Source of the DNA: Sulfuriferula sp.
GTDB lineage: Bacteria > Pseudomonadota > Gammaproteobacteria > Burkholderiales > Sulfuriferulaceae
Reading direction: 5' to 3'
NCBI GenBank assembly: GCA_031291235.1
Contig: JARLJL010000002.1
Coordinates: 186,001 to 250,000 of the forward strand
DNA: 64,000 nt
Below the pieces are notes generated by a model, which saw only the letters and a list, made by a program, of their open reading frames with translations, did not search any database and was not told where the DNA came from. Made by a program: the position numbers and the translations under genes. How positions within the stretch are numbered: the stretch's first letter is position 1; each line of letters opens with the position of its first letter. Of the stretch, positions 24,816 through 33,893 are shown piece after piece.

Positions 24816-26477
24816 TTAACGACCGATGCTGCGTGGAGGGGAGGTGCGCGGCAGTGTCTTCAATTTGACCGGCTGGCGCAACGGGGCCGATTTTACCGGC
24901 TTGATGCCGAATTTCTGCTCGAATTTGAATACGCTGATGGCCATGCTCAGTTCGCGGGCCTGTTCCGACAGGCTTTCGGTGGCGGCTGCAGCCTGTTCGA
25001 CCATGGCGGCGTTCTGCTGGGTGATCATGTCCATCTCGTTGACTGCCTGATTGACCTGATCGACGCCTATGCCTTGTTCATGGCTGGCGGCGCTGATTTC
25101 GCCGATCATGTTGGCAACTTTCTGCACGGAGTCGACAATTTCCTGCACGGTACGCTTGGTGTCGTGCACCAGCTTGTTGCCTTCGCTGACCTTGCTGGCC
25201 GATTCGTCGATCAGGGTTTTGATTTCCTTGGCTGCGGAGGCGGAGCGTTGCGCCAGACTGCGCACTTCCCCGGCGACCACGGCAAAGCCGCGGCCTTGCT
25301 CGCCGGCACGTGCGGCTTCGACCGCGGCATTCAGCGCGAGGATATTGGTCTGAAAGGCAATGCCGTTGATCAGGCCGATAATGTCGGAAATCTTTTCGGA
25401 TGAGCTGCTGATACCGTCCATGGTATCGCCTACCTGTCCGACGATCTCGCCGCCCTTGACGGCGACCGCAGATGCAGCCTCGGCCAATTGCGAGGCCTGT
25501 CGGGAATTGCTGGCGTTGCCTTTCACAGTGGAGGCAAATTGTTCCATGCTGGCGGCGGTTTCTTCCAGGCTGGAGGCTTGCGATTCGGTGCGGTTGGATA
25601 AATCCATGTTGCCGATGGCGATTTCCTGGGCGCTGGTATTAATGATGGCGATGTTGGTGCGTACGTCGCCGATGATGGAAATCAGGTTGATGTTCATTTG
25701 TTGCAGCGCGCGCAGCAGTTGCCCGGCATCGTCGTTTTGCGTGGAATGGAACTTGACGGTCAGGTCGCCGCCGGCAATGGTGCGTGCAATGTCTATCGCC
25801 TGATGCAATGGCTGCATTACGCGTCTGGACAGAAATATCCATAAAGCCGTGGTCATGCCTATCGTCATCGCGGCGGAGGCCAGCGTCCATAATGCGCTTT
25901 GCACCCCGAACACGTTGGGCAGCAGGTAGGTCATGGCTGCAAAGAGCATGATCAGCATCATGGAGATGCGAATGCGGGTTTTCAGTGGAATATAGCTCAG
26001 CTGCGTCGGGATCCCTGCGAGCCCGGTGCGAATGACCTCGCCGCGATAAATTTTCAGGCCGTGCGCGCGGTTTTCGCTGAATTGCCGGTATAGCGGGTCG
26101 GTTGCCTTGATCAGTTCGCGTTCGGGCTTGGTGCGTACCGACATATAGCCGACGACTTTGCCGTTCTCGTAAATGGGTGTGGCATTCGCTTTTACCCAGT
26201 AGTAATCGCCGTTTTTGCAGCGGTTTTTGACCATGCCCGTCCACGGCAGACCGGATTTCAGCGTTTGCCACATATCGGCAAAGGCTTCCTTGGGCATGTC
26301 GGGATGGCGCACGATATTGTGCGGCGAGCCCAGCAGCTCATCCATGCTGAATCCGCTGACTTCGCAGAAATACGGATTTACATACAGAATGTTGCCGTTA
26401 AGGTCGGTCTTGGAAACGATGGAGCGATCTCCATCGAGTTCATATTCATTATTGGTGATGGGCATATTGATGCGCAT
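24816..26477 (-). CDS. Aer-like PAS chemoreceptor (methyl-accepting protein)
   Basis: A 553-residue receptor. Residues 1-125 are a PAS domain of the Aer type ([27 protein letters not shown]-like [12 protein letters not shown]). Two helices at about 170-215 anchor it, followed by HAMP and a long signalling domain with the conserved hairpin tip [20 protein letters not shown] and [15 protein letters not shown]. Aer senses redox or energy state through FAD on the PAS domain; flavin binding here is inferred. No CheR pentapeptide is seen at the C-terminus. Start at 26477 is chosen over ATG 26465; neither has a strong ribosome site. Confidence 0.92.
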   Translation of the reverse strand: MRINMPITNNEYELDGDRSIVSKTDLNGNILYVNPYFCEVSGFSMDELLGSPHNIVRHPDMPKEAFADMWQTLKSGLPWTGMVKNRCKNGDYYWVKANATPIYENGKVVGYMSVRTKPERELIKATDPLYRQFSENRAHGLKIYRGEVIRTGLAGIPTQLSYIPLKTRIRISMMLIMLFAAMTYLLPNVFGVQSALWTLASAAMTIGMTTALWIFLSRRVMQPLHQAIDIARTIAGGDLTVKFHSTQNDDAGQLLRALQQMNINLISIIGDVRTNIAIINTSAQEIAIGNMDLSNRTESQASSLEETAASMEQFASTVKGNASNSRQASQLAEAASAVAVKGGEIVGQVGDTMDGISSSSEKISDIIGLINGIAFQTNILALNAAVEAARAGEQGRGFAVVAGEVRSLAQRSASAAKEIKTLIDESASKVSEGNKLVHDTKRTVQEIVDSVQKVANMIGEISAASHEQGIGVDQVNQAVNEMDMITQQNAAMVEQAAAATESLSEQARELSMAISVFKFEQKFGIKPVKSAPLRQPVKLKTLPRTSPPRSIGR

Positions 26478-26800
26478 AGTCTATTCACTCATATACTTAT
26501 AGATATTCAAGGACAAGCGTCAAAATCTGATGCCTAGCAAATATAACAGTTGCTCGTGTTGCGTTTTTAAATCTTAGATTGTTTTAAAGTTTAATGTATA
26601 CAAATTTCAATCATGCATTACAAAAATTAACGATTATTGTCAGGCATCGTTCAGTTTAGTTCAGGATGGGGTGGCTTGTCATTCGATAACGGACGTGTAG
26701 CCAATGTATGGTGTCATTGGATGTATTGGCCGGGAGATTTCCTTTGTATTTTTGCCAATACGCTTTAGCATAGCAAGGTCATCGTTTTTTTAGTTCCGAT
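26478..26800. other. AT-rich intergenic region with inverted repeat
   Basis: This 323-base gap separates divergent genes. It is much richer in A and T than its surroundings and must hold promoters in both directions. GTATTGGC (26723-26730) and GCCAATAC (26754-26761) are exact inverted copies with a 23-base spacer, placed 40 bases ahead of the next gene. No reading frame is convincing. Confidence 0.5.
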
Positions 26801-27136
26801 ATGAAATTTCAGCACCTGCCGGACGGCGCCCGTTTTGAATATGAAGGCCGGCATTACACCAAGATCAGCCCGCTGGTGGCGGCCGAGGAAGGCGGCGGGC
26901 AGCGCATGATTCCGCGCTATGCGGTATTGCGCCCGCTGGCGGGAGACTGGCCGAAACAGCCTGAACATGCTGAAGGGCAGGCCGATATGGCAAAGGTGCT
27001 TGCCGCATTTGCGGAATTCGAGCGTACGACGTTACGCTTGCTGGCCGCGACCGGGGATGCGGCTCCGCCCACGCTGCAAGCCGAGCTGGAGGCCGCCGGA
27101 CGGGTATTTCGCAACAAGATAAAACAACATTCCTGA
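26801..27136 (+). CDS. Conserved-looking small protein coupled to the UbiA gene, function unknown
   Basis: A 111-residue soluble protein. The first half looks like a compact beta domain (KFQHLPDGARFEYEGRHYTK, RMIPRYAVLRPL); the second half is helical and rich in Ala and Glu. There is no signal peptide or membrane helix. I do not recognise it. The start follows AGTTCCGAT without a clear ribosome site, yet codon use is typical of neighbours. Its stop lies two bases before the UbiA-type prenyltransferase start, which implies shared expression with the second arm of the lipid-sugar genes. Confidence 0.7.
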   Translation: MKFQHLPDGARFEYEGRHYTKISPLVAAEEGGGQRMIPRYAVLRPLAGDWPKQPEHAEGQADMAKVLAAFAEFERTTLRLLAATGDAAPPTLQAELEAAGRVFRNKIKQHS

Positions 27137-27138
27137 TA

Positions 27139-28011
27139 ATGAAAACCATATTGAATTTGTGGCGGCTGATGCGTCCGCACCAGTGGCTGAAAAACAGTTT
27201 TGTGTTCACCGGGTTGCTGTTCGGCCACGCATGGCATGACGGCCACCTGGTATTGCAGGTGGTGCTGGCTGCGCTGGCGTTCTCGCTGATGTCGAGCGCG
27301 GTCTATATCATCAACGACATGGTCGATTGCGAGCAGGATCGCCAGCATCCGGAAAAATGCCTGCGCCCGCTGGCGGCGAACCTGCTGGGCATGCGCACCG
27401 CCGGCATCTTTGCGGGGGTGCTGGTGCTGATCGCGCTGTCGCTGGCAGGTTGGGTGGCAGGGACGGTGCTGGCGATTGTGGCGGTGTATGCGGCGATGAA
27501 TCTGGCGTATTCGTTGCGGCTGAAGCATGTTGTGATCCTCGATGTGTTCATCATCGCGGCTGGCTTCATGCTGCGCATACTGGCGGGTACGCTGGGCGTC
27601 GGTATTCCGCCGTCGCAGTGGCTGCTGCTGTGCGGGCTGATGGTGACGCTGTTTCTTGGGTTCGCCAAGCGCCGCGCCGAGATCATCGAGCTGGCCGAGA
27701 CTAAAACCGCACATCGCAAGGTGCTGGCGCATTACAGTCCGGTGCTGCTGGACAAGATGATAGGCATTACTGCGTCGGGCGTGATCATGAGTTACAGCCT
27801 GTATACCATGAGCCCGGACACGGTCCGCACCCACGGCACCGCCAATCTGATTTATACCGTGCCATTCGTGATGTACGGCGTATTCCGTTATATTTATCTC
27901 TTGCATCAGCAACGCGGCGGCGGCGACCCGTCGCGCGATGTGGTGCGCGATCCGCACATGCTGCTGTCGGTACTGGCATGGGGGCTGGCGACGTTTTGGC
28001 TGATCAGTTGA
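27139..28011 (+). CDS. UbiA-type prenyltransferase, like decaprenyl-phosphate phosphoribosyltransferase
   Basis: A 290-residue membrane enzyme with about nine helices. The opening RPHQWLKNSFVFTGLLFG and the first Asp-rich motif YIINDMVDCEQDRQHPEKC followed by RPLAA match the branch of UbiA that moves 5-phosphoribosyl from PRPP to decaprenyl phosphate (Rv3806c type) rather than quinone or heme prenylation. The second motif is seen at LDVFIIAAGFMLRILAG. It would make the substrate for the HAD, DprE1-like and DprE2-like enzymes encoded 5 kb away. TGATG couples it to the next gene. Confidence 0.85.
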   Translation: MKTILNLWRLMRPHQWLKNSFVFTGLLFGHAWHDGHLVLQVVLAALAFSLMSSAVYIINDMVDCEQDRQHPEKCLRPLAANLLGMRTAGIFAGVLVLIALSLAGWVAGTVLAIVAVYAAMNLAYSLRLKHVVILDVFIIAAGFMLRILAGTLGVGIPPSQWLLLCGLMVTLFLGFAKRRAEIIELAETKTAHRKVLAHYSPVLLDKMIGITASGVIMSYSLYTMSPDTVRTHGTANLIYTVPFVMYGVFRYIYLLHQQRGGGDPSRDVVRDPHMLLSVLAWGLATFWLIS

Positions 28012-28961
28012 TGCAACACCATCCCCTGCACGGCTGGCGGCAGCATGCGCTGATCGGTGTCGTTTTGCTGAGCGTCGCGGGCTATCTCGGTTCGGTGTTG
28101 TGGAGCGGCTGGGCCGAGGTGACGGCGGCGATTGCGCAAGTGGGCTGGGCGGTTACAGGCGTCGCCCTGCTGTTGTCGCTGCTCAATTACGTGCTGCGCT
28201 TCGTGCGCTGGCAGATGTATCTGGCGCAGCTGGGACACGCGTTGCCCTGGCGCGAGCATTTTCGCATTTATATGGCCGGGTTCAGTATGACCATCGTGCC
28301 GGGCAAAGTCGGCGAAACCATCCGCAGCGTATTCCTCAAAGCGCACGGCGTGGATTACGCCAAAAGCGTTGCGGTATTTTTCAGCGAACAGGCCTCCAAC
28401 CTGATCAGCATGGTGATACTGGCGGCGCTGGGGGTGTGGGTGTACCCGGCGGCGCAACCGTTCGTGCTGATACTGAGCGGCGTGCTGATCGCCGGTCTGG
28501 TGGTGTTGCAGCAGACGCGATTGCTGGCCATGCTGGATCGCTTCTTTCAGCGCCTGTTGCCGCCGAAGCTGGCGCAGCTGACTCATGCTGTATATACCAC
28601 GGTCAGCCATGCCGGGCGCTGCATGCGCTTTCCCATACTGCCGGTCGGTCTCGTCATCGGCGTGGTGGCGTGGGGCGGCGAAGGGGTGGCGCTGTATTTC
28701 ATGCTGCACAGTCTGGGCAGCGACATCAGCCTGCAGACGACCATGTTTATTTATGCGTTTTCCATGCTGGTGGGCGCGATCAGCTTTTTGCCCGGCGGTC
28801 TGGGCGGGGTCGAGGCGACGATGATAGGCCTGCTGATGTATCACCAGCTCGATCAGGCGCATGCGGTTGCAGTAACGTTGCTGATCCGGTTGACTACGTT
28901 GTGGTTCGCCATTGCGTTGGGCGGCTTGGCAATGATGCAGCTGTCGCGGCATAAACATTGA
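28011..28961 (+). CDS. YbhN/UPF0104-like lysylphosphatidylglycerol synthase-type membrane protein
   Basis: A 316-residue membrane protein with about eight helices of the LPG-synthase transmembrane family. Typical strings are LNYVLRFVRWQMYLAQLG, GFSMTIVPGKVGETIRS and SFLPGGLGGVEATMIGLL. It lacks the cytosolic aminoacyl-transfer domain of MprF, so it more likely moves a lipid or lipid-linked sugar across the membrane. Coupled to the UbiA gene by TGATG, it is a candidate flippase for a polyprenyl-phospho-pentose; this is inference from position. Confidence 0.85.
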   Translation: MQHHPLHGWRQHALIGVVLLSVAGYLGSVLWSGWAEVTAAIAQVGWAVTGVALLLSLLNYVLRFVRWQMYLAQLGHALPWREHFRIYMAGFSMTIVPGKVGETIRSVFLKAHGVDYAKSVAVFFSEQASNLISMVILAALGVWVYPAAQPFVLILSGVLIAGLVVLQQTRLLAMLDRFFQRLLPPKLAQLTHAVYTTVSHAGRCMRFPILPVGLVIGVVAWGGEGVALYFMLHSLGSDISLQTTMFIYAFSMLVGAISFLPGGLGGVEATMIGLLMYHQLDQAHAVAVTLLIRLTTLWFAIALGGLAMMQLSRHKH

Positions 28962-28977
28962 TATTAAGAGGGCGACG

Positions 28978-30060
28978 ATGACTTTGAGCAGGCAGTTGGG
29001 CAGCGAATGGCCGATGTTGGCGGCAGTGGCGGCGGGCAGTGCGGGGTTCGTTTTGGAGCATGCCGCGCTGGCGGCCGGCGGTGCGCTGTTATGGGGGTTG
29101 TTTGCCCTGATTCTGGCGAGCGTGGTAGGGCTGGCTTTTCGCATTGCGCATCATGCGGAAGTATTGGCAGTGCGCCTGGGCGAGCCGTTCGGCACATTGG
29201 TGCTGACGATAGCCGCTGTGTCGGTGGAGGTGGTCATACTGGTCGTGATGATGACCGGCAGCCACAGCCCGACGCTGGCGCGGGATACGGTGTTCTCGGC
29301 GATCATGCTGGATATCAACGGCATTCTCGGTATCGCCGCGATCATCGGCGGACTCAAGCACGGCGAGCAGAAATACAATCTGGATTCCGCCAATTCCTAT
29401 ATCGCCATGCTGCTGGCAGCAGTCAGCATCGGTATGTTTATGCCGGATTTTGTGCCGGCAGCCAAGTGGCAAATTTATTCCGTGTTTTCGGTGGCGATCA
29501 TGGCGATACTGTATATCGCTTTCCTGCGGTTGCAGACGATCGAGCACCGGGCCTTTTTTGCGTTCGGCGATGTCGACGCGGAGGCGCACGACATGCAGGG
29601 CAGTCCCAACTGGCTGCATGTGCTGTTGCTGGTCGGCGCTGTTGTCGGTGTAGGTATTTTGTCGGAGTTGCTGGCAGCGCTGCTGACTGCCGGATTGGTG
29701 GGTACCGGTCTGCCGCTGGCGATACCCGCCGTCATGGTTGCGCTGATTTCCGCCAGCCCGGAGTTGATGGCGGCACTGAATGCGGCACGCAGCGACCGTA
29801 TGCAAACCACCGTCAATATCGCACTGGGCGCGTCGCTGGCGACCGTGCTGCTGACTGTGCCGGTAATGGAAGGCATTGCCTTGTTTACCGGGGCGCGCAT
29901 CGATATGGCGTTAACTGCAGTGCAAGGGGGGATGCTGCTGGTAACCTTCCTTGTGACCATGAATAACCTGCACGACGGTGAATCCAATGCCATCGAAGGC
30001 ATGACCCACTTCGCGCTGTTTGCCGCGTTTGTGATGCTGACGCTGCTGGGGGTATCGTGA
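28978..30060 (+). CDS. chaA: ChaA-type calcium/proton antiporter
   Basis: A 360-residue cation exchanger with 10-11 helices. Both acidic exchanger motifs are present: GEPFGTLVLTIAAVSVEV in the first half and SASPELMAALNAARSDRMQ in the second, along with DINGILGIAAIIGGLKHGEQ. ChaA exports calcium or sodium in exchange for protons. AAGAGGGCGACG precedes the start. It follows the YbhN-like gene by 16 bases, possibly on the same transcript. A short fragment related to its second half is found at 33465-33539. Confidence 0.9.
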   Translation: MTLSRQLGSEWPMLAAVAAGSAGFVLEHAALAAGGALLWGLFALILASVVGLAFRIAHHAEVLAVRLGEPFGTLVLTIAAVSVEVVILVVMMTGSHSPTLARDTVFSAIMLDINGILGIAAIIGGLKHGEQKYNLDSANSYIAMLLAAVSIGMFMPDFVPAAKWQIYSVFSVAIMAILYIAFLRLQTIEHRAFFAFGDVDAEAHDMQGSPNWLHVLLLVGAVVGVGILSELLAALLTAGLVGTGLPLAIPAVMVALISASPELMAALNAARSDRMQTTVNIALGASLATVLLTVPVMEGIALFTGARIDMALTAVQGGMLLVTFLVTMNNLHDGESNAIEGMTHFALFAAFVMLTLLGVS

Positions 30061-30076
30061 CCTTGTTATGCAGGTG

Positions 30077-31033
30077 CTAGGCCGTGCTTGATTGCATAAA
30101 TTGATCGTTGTCGCGTTCCAGTGCGGCGCGATCCCAATTTCCCAGCATGGCTGCGGCTTCATACGTCGTCTGTAAAAAAACAAGCAGCGTGTCGTCTGGC
30201 GATGCCGATTGCCGCACGGCCTCATAAGGCAGGATGAATTCGCGGAAATCGGCACTGTAAAAAGCGGCAGCCGGCTGGATCGGCGCAGTAGGGAAGTCGG
30301 GCGGTTCGGGATAGGCGTAGGAATAGAATGCCGGGTAAGGAATCGGGCCGCCTCCCGGCCAGAACCCGCAACTGCTGACTTCATGCGAATAAGCTTCCCG
30401 CGTCACCCCATCCGGCAGGCCCGGAATCCCGCCGGGATGCAATGGCGCCGGGTGTCCTGAAAAGCGCGTAACGGCCAGATCCGTAGCCCCCCAGAAAAAA
30501 TGCACCGGACTGCATTTGCCGATAAAGCGGGCGCGAAACTGCTTGAAAACCCGTTCGGTCTGAACCAGTATGCGCCAGAACCGGGCGGCATATTCCCGGT
30601 CGTAGGCGCAGTGCGTCTCGTCACTATCGAACGGGATCGGATCAACAACTTCGTTGGGCGTTGCATTAATGTCCACATGCAGCATCAACCTGTCCATTTC
30701 CTTCATCAAACGCTGATAAAACGTCTGTACCGATTGCGGTTCGAGCGCAAAACCGCCGGTGCCGCCATCGCTTACCTGTATCGTCAACTGATGCGCGATA
30801 AAGTCGAAATCGATCTGGAAGATTCGGGTGCCGTGGGCAATGGGTAACGTGGTCAGGCCTCTGGCGGTCACATACAGCGTGACGTGCCAGGAGTGATTGA
30901 GCCAGGGGCTTTGCACCAGCCGGATCTTGCCGACGATCTGCGTCCACAGCTGCAAGGTTGCGCAGGTTTCGCGCCACGCCTCGAGCGGCAGGCTGGGCCA
31001 TGTGTCGATGGAAAATGCGGTCTGGGTGCTCAT
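30077..31033 (-). CDS. DUF5996 family protein
   Basis: A 318-residue soluble protein with WPSLPLEAWRETCATLQLW at the start and VGKIRLVQSPWLNHSWH soon after, the opening typical of DUF5996. Later strings HFFWGATDLAVTRFSG, HEVSSCGFWPGGG and AFYSYAYPEP also fit this family. No catalytic role is known to me. The start ATG 31033 has GGAGG six bases upstream. It is divergent from egtB across 136 bases and convergent with chaA. Confidence 0.85.
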   Translation of the reverse strand: MSTQTAFSIDTWPSLPLEAWRETCATLQLWTQIVGKIRLVQSPWLNHSWHVTLYVTARGLTTLPIAHGTRIFQIDFDFIAHQLTIQVSDGGTGGFALEPQSVQTFYQRLMKEMDRLMLHVDINATPNEVVDPIPFDSDETHCAYDREYAARFWRILVQTERVFKQFRARFIGKCSPVHFFWGATDLAVTRFSGHPAPLHPGGIPGLPDGVTREAYSHEVSSCGFWPGGGPIPYPAFYSYAYPEPPDFPTAPIQPAAAFYSADFREFILPYEAVRQSASPDDTLLVFLQTTYEAAAMLGNWDRAALERDNDQFMQSSTA

Positions 31034-31169
31034 GATTCCTCCAGGCAAACTTTACAAGCGCGGTCTAATCAATTACGATTTTAGCCCACATCGTGTCGTT
31101 GTCCAGCTTACGGTTTGTTGTTGTATGGCTGTCAACGAATTTTGAACGCACGCCGGCAAAGGAAGTGTT

Positions 31170-32456
31170 ATGACTTTCCCTTATGCAGCCCTGGCCCTCG
31201 CGGATAATCAGCGCAGTCTTTGGATGGACGCCTATCTGGGCGTGCGCCGGCGCAGCGAAGCATTGTGCACGCCGTTATCCCCCGAAGATTATGTGATCCA
31301 GACATGCCCGGAAGCCAGCCCGGCCAAGTGGCATCTGGCGCATGTCAGCTGGTTTTTCGAGACTTTCCTGCTCAAGGAATATCTGGCCGGTTACACGGAG
31401 TTTCATTCAGCTTTCGGTTACCTGTTCAATTCCTATTACGAGCAGATCGGCAAGTTTCATCCGCGCCACGAACGGGGATTCCTGTCGCGTCCGGGCGTAG
31501 AAGAAATATATCGCTATCGGGCGCATGTGGACGAACACATGCAGCAGCTGCTATACAGCGCAGATGAAAGCATATGGCCGAGCATACGGCAGCGCCTGGA
31601 GGTCGGCCTTAACCACGAACAGCAGCACCAGGAGTTGCTGTTGACCGACATTAAATTGAATTTTCACGCCAACCCGCTGCGTCCCTGCTATCGCAGCGAT
31701 TTGCCCCAGATAGCGGGAGCATCGACGCCGTCGTTGCACTGGGTTGAATTCCCCGGCGGCCTCCATGAGATCGGCCATGAAGGCGGCGGCTTTGCTTACG
31801 ACAATGAATTGCCGCGCCACCGCACCTATCTGTATCCCTTTCGCCTTGCTTCCCGGCCAGTGACCAATGGCGAATACCTTGCCTTCATGGACGACGGCGG
31901 GTACGGTACGCCGCGTTTCTGGCTTGCCGACGGCTGGGCGGCGGTGAAACGCCTGCATTGGTCGAGTCCGATGTATTGGGAATTGATCGACGGCGTATGG
32001 TGGCAGTTCACCCTAGGCGGATTGCGCAAGCTGAACCTCAATGAACCGGTCTACCATGTCAGCCACTATGAAGCGGAAGCCTATGCCGCCTGGGCTGGCA
32101 AGCGCTTGCCCACCGAAGCGGAATGGGAAATCGCCGCGCGGCATCTCCCGCTCGCAGGCAATCTGGCCGACAGCAGCTACCTGCAACCGATAGTTGCAGC
32201 GGATGGAGACGGCCTGCAGCAGATGTACGGCGATGTATGGGAACACACCGCTTCGGCGTATCAACCTTATCCGGGTTTTCGTCCGACAGCGGGTGCGCTC
32301 GGCGAATATAACGGCAAATTCATGTGTAACCAGATGGTATTGCGCGGCGGTTCCTGCATCACGCCCGCCGATCATATTCGCAGCAGCTACCGGAATTTTT
32401 TCTATCCACACGAACGATGGCAATTTCAGGGATTTCGACTGGCGGAGGATACATGA
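31170..32456 (+). CDS. egtB: Ergothioneine sulfoxide synthase EgtB
   Basis: A 428-residue two-domain enzyme. Residues 1-165 are a DinB-like helical domain with WHLAHVSWFFETFLL and the iron motif H-x3-H-x-E seen as HEQQHQE. Residues 190-428 are a formylglycine-enzyme-like domain (GEYLAFMDDGGY, GKRLPTEAEWEIAAR, VLRGGSCITP, SYRNFFYPHERWQF). EgtB joins a sulfur donor to trimethylhistidine with oxygen. AAAGGAAG precedes the ATG. It overlaps egtD by four bases. Whether it uses gamma-glutamylcysteine or cysteine is not readable here; no egtA or egtC lies nearby. Confidence 0.94.
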   Translation: MTFPYAALALADNQRSLWMDAYLGVRRRSEALCTPLSPEDYVIQTCPEASPAKWHLAHVSWFFETFLLKEYLAGYTEFHSAFGYLFNSYYEQIGKFHPRHERGFLSRPGVEEIYRYRAHVDEHMQQLLYSADESIWPSIRQRLEVGLNHEQQHQELLLTDIKLNFHANPLRPCYRSDLPQIAGASTPSLHWVEFPGGLHEIGHEGGGFAYDNELPRHRTYLYPFRLASRPVTNGEYLAFMDDGGYGTPRFWLADGWAAVKRLHWSSPMYWELIDGVWWQFTLGGLRKLNLNEPVYHVSHYEAEAYAAWAGKRLPTEAEWEIAARHLPLAGNLADSSYLQPIVAADGDGLQQMYGDVWEHTASAYQPYPGFRPTAGALGEYNGKFMCNQMVLRGGSCITPADHIRSSYRNFFYPHERWQFQGFRLAEDT

Positions 32457-33421
32457 TGGGAAGTGTGAGCCACAATTTTCATTTTCATGATTTGCAGCCT
32501 GCACAGGATGATTTTCATACGGATGTCATTGCAGGACTGAGCGGGAAAACCAAATATCTGTCTCCCAAGTTTTTCTACGATGAACAGGGCTCGCAGCTGT
32601 TCGATGCCATTACCCGATTGCCGGAATATTATCCGACGCGTACCGAAATCGGACTGCTGCAGCGGTATGGCGAAGACATGGCCCGGCTGCTGGGCGACGA
32701 CGGCATACTGGTCGAGCTCGGCAGCGGCAGCGATACCAAAATCCGCGTGTTGCTGGAAGCGATACAGCCGCAGACCTACGCCCCGGTCGATATTTGCCGG
32801 GAATACCTGCGCATGGCGGCGGGCGCTATCGCCGAGGATCATCCGCGGCTGGAAGTCCACGCGATTTGTACCGATTTCACCAAGCCGTTCGCACTGCCCG
32901 ATTTGCTCGATGCCCGGCAACGGGCGGCCTTCTTCCCCGGCTCCAGTATCGGCAACTTCGACCCTGCACAGGCGCGCGAGCTGCTTCGCAGTATCGCCAG
33001 ACTGCTGGGGCCGGCCGGCCGGCTGCTTATAGGCGTCGACCTGAAGAAATCCCCCGAGCTGCTGCATGCCGCCTATAACGACGATCAGGGCGTCACGGCG
33101 AAATTCAACCTGAATCTGCTTGAACGCATCAACCGCGAGCTCGATGCCGATTTCGATATCGACGCCTTTCGTCATGAAGCCTTCTACAACGAAAAACTCG
33201 GCAGAGTCGAAATGCATCTGGTTGCCACTGCCCCGCAACGCGTCCGGGTCAACGGCTGCCGCTTCGAATTCCAGCCCGGCGAAAGCATTCACACCGAGAA
33301 CTCCTACAAATTCAGCATCGAGGAATTCCAGGTGCTGGCAGCACAGTCCGGGCTTGCCAGCGTACAGGTGTGGCAGGACGACGATGCGCTATTTAGCGTG
33401 CATTGCCTGCGGCCGGTCTAG
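32453..33421 (+). CDS. egtD: L-histidine N-alpha-methyltransferase EgtD
   Basis: A 322-residue SAM-dependent methyltransferase of the EgtD family. Family strings include LSPKFFYDEQGSQLFDAIT, ITRLPEYYPTRTEI, ELGSGSDTKIRVLLEA for SAM and FFPGSSIGNFDPAQARELL. It trimethylates histidine to hercynine, the EgtB substrate. ATGATG at 32453 overlaps the egtB stop; GGAGG lies four bases before the first ATG and seven before the second, so the start may be 32456. The two genes are one unit and suffice for the first half and the C-S bond step of the pathway. Confidence 0.94.
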   Translation: MMGSVSHNFHFHDLQPAQDDFHTDVIAGLSGKTKYLSPKFFYDEQGSQLFDAITRLPEYYPTRTEIGLLQRYGEDMARLLGDDGILVELGSGSDTKIRVLLEAIQPQTYAPVDICREYLRMAAGAIAEDHPRLEVHAICTDFTKPFALPDLLDARQRAAFFPGSSIGNFDPAQARELLRSIARLLGPAGRLLIGVDLKKSPELLHAAYNDDQGVTAKFNLNLLERINRELDADFDIDAFRHEAFYNEKLGRVEMHLVATAPQRVRVNGCRFEFQPGESIHTENSYKFSIEEFQVLAAQSGLASVQVWQDDDALFSVHCLRPV

Positions 33422-33464
33422 TTAACCCGATTTTCTTCCCTCACATTAGTCTGCAACGCTTTTC

Positions 33465-33539
33465 GTGCTGGTTCTCGCTAGCCCGGAGCTGATGGTCGCT
33501 CTGCATGTGGGCCGCAACGGCGTCCGTCAACAGCGCTGA
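33465..33539 (+). pseudogene. Short chaA-like remnant
   Basis: An in-frame stretch without a start reads VLVLASPELMVALHVGRNGV and ends RQQR-stop. It resembles the second acidic motif of the ChaA antiporter (SASPELMAALNAARSDRMQ in this window). Only about 25 residues are preserved. The match is short, so the call is tentative, but the ASPELM core and the following AL and R fit. Confidence 0.4.
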
Positions 33540-33893
33540 TTGCTGGAAAATACCGGTCGCTGTTTAACAGCGCTGGGAACAGGCAGACTGTGTGGTGGCT
33601 ATGAAGGTCTGTTATTCGGCCTTTGCGGACATCCGACTAGCCTTGATCAGATGTCTGCAATCGAGACTGAACCGACCTTCAAGGTGGGACATCTGATCGA
33701 CTGCTTTACTGCTGACAGCGGACCTTCAATTTGCTGGAAATTTGTGAGTTTGTATGACTCCTGCTAACCTTATAACGGTCATACAGCGTTGAGCAAAACG
33801 GACGGCCTCCCAGCCCGCAAGCCTTTGAATGCAGGATGCAAAGAGGGTATTATCCATGCTAAACGCTGCACTATCACTATAGAAGGGGAGATC
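33540..33893. other. Non-coding stretch upstream of the ankyrin gene
   Basis: About 350 bases with irregular composition and codon use unlike real genes here. Two short open frames exist but encode nothing recognisable. The last 60 bases should hold the promoter and leader of the ankyrin gene. The region looks like eroded or foreign intergenic DNA. Confidence 0.5.

Noticed and set aside
33540..33767. 75-residue frame upstream of the ankyrin gene
   Set aside because: Starts with TTG without a ribosome site, shows no domain and lies in apparently eroded sequence.
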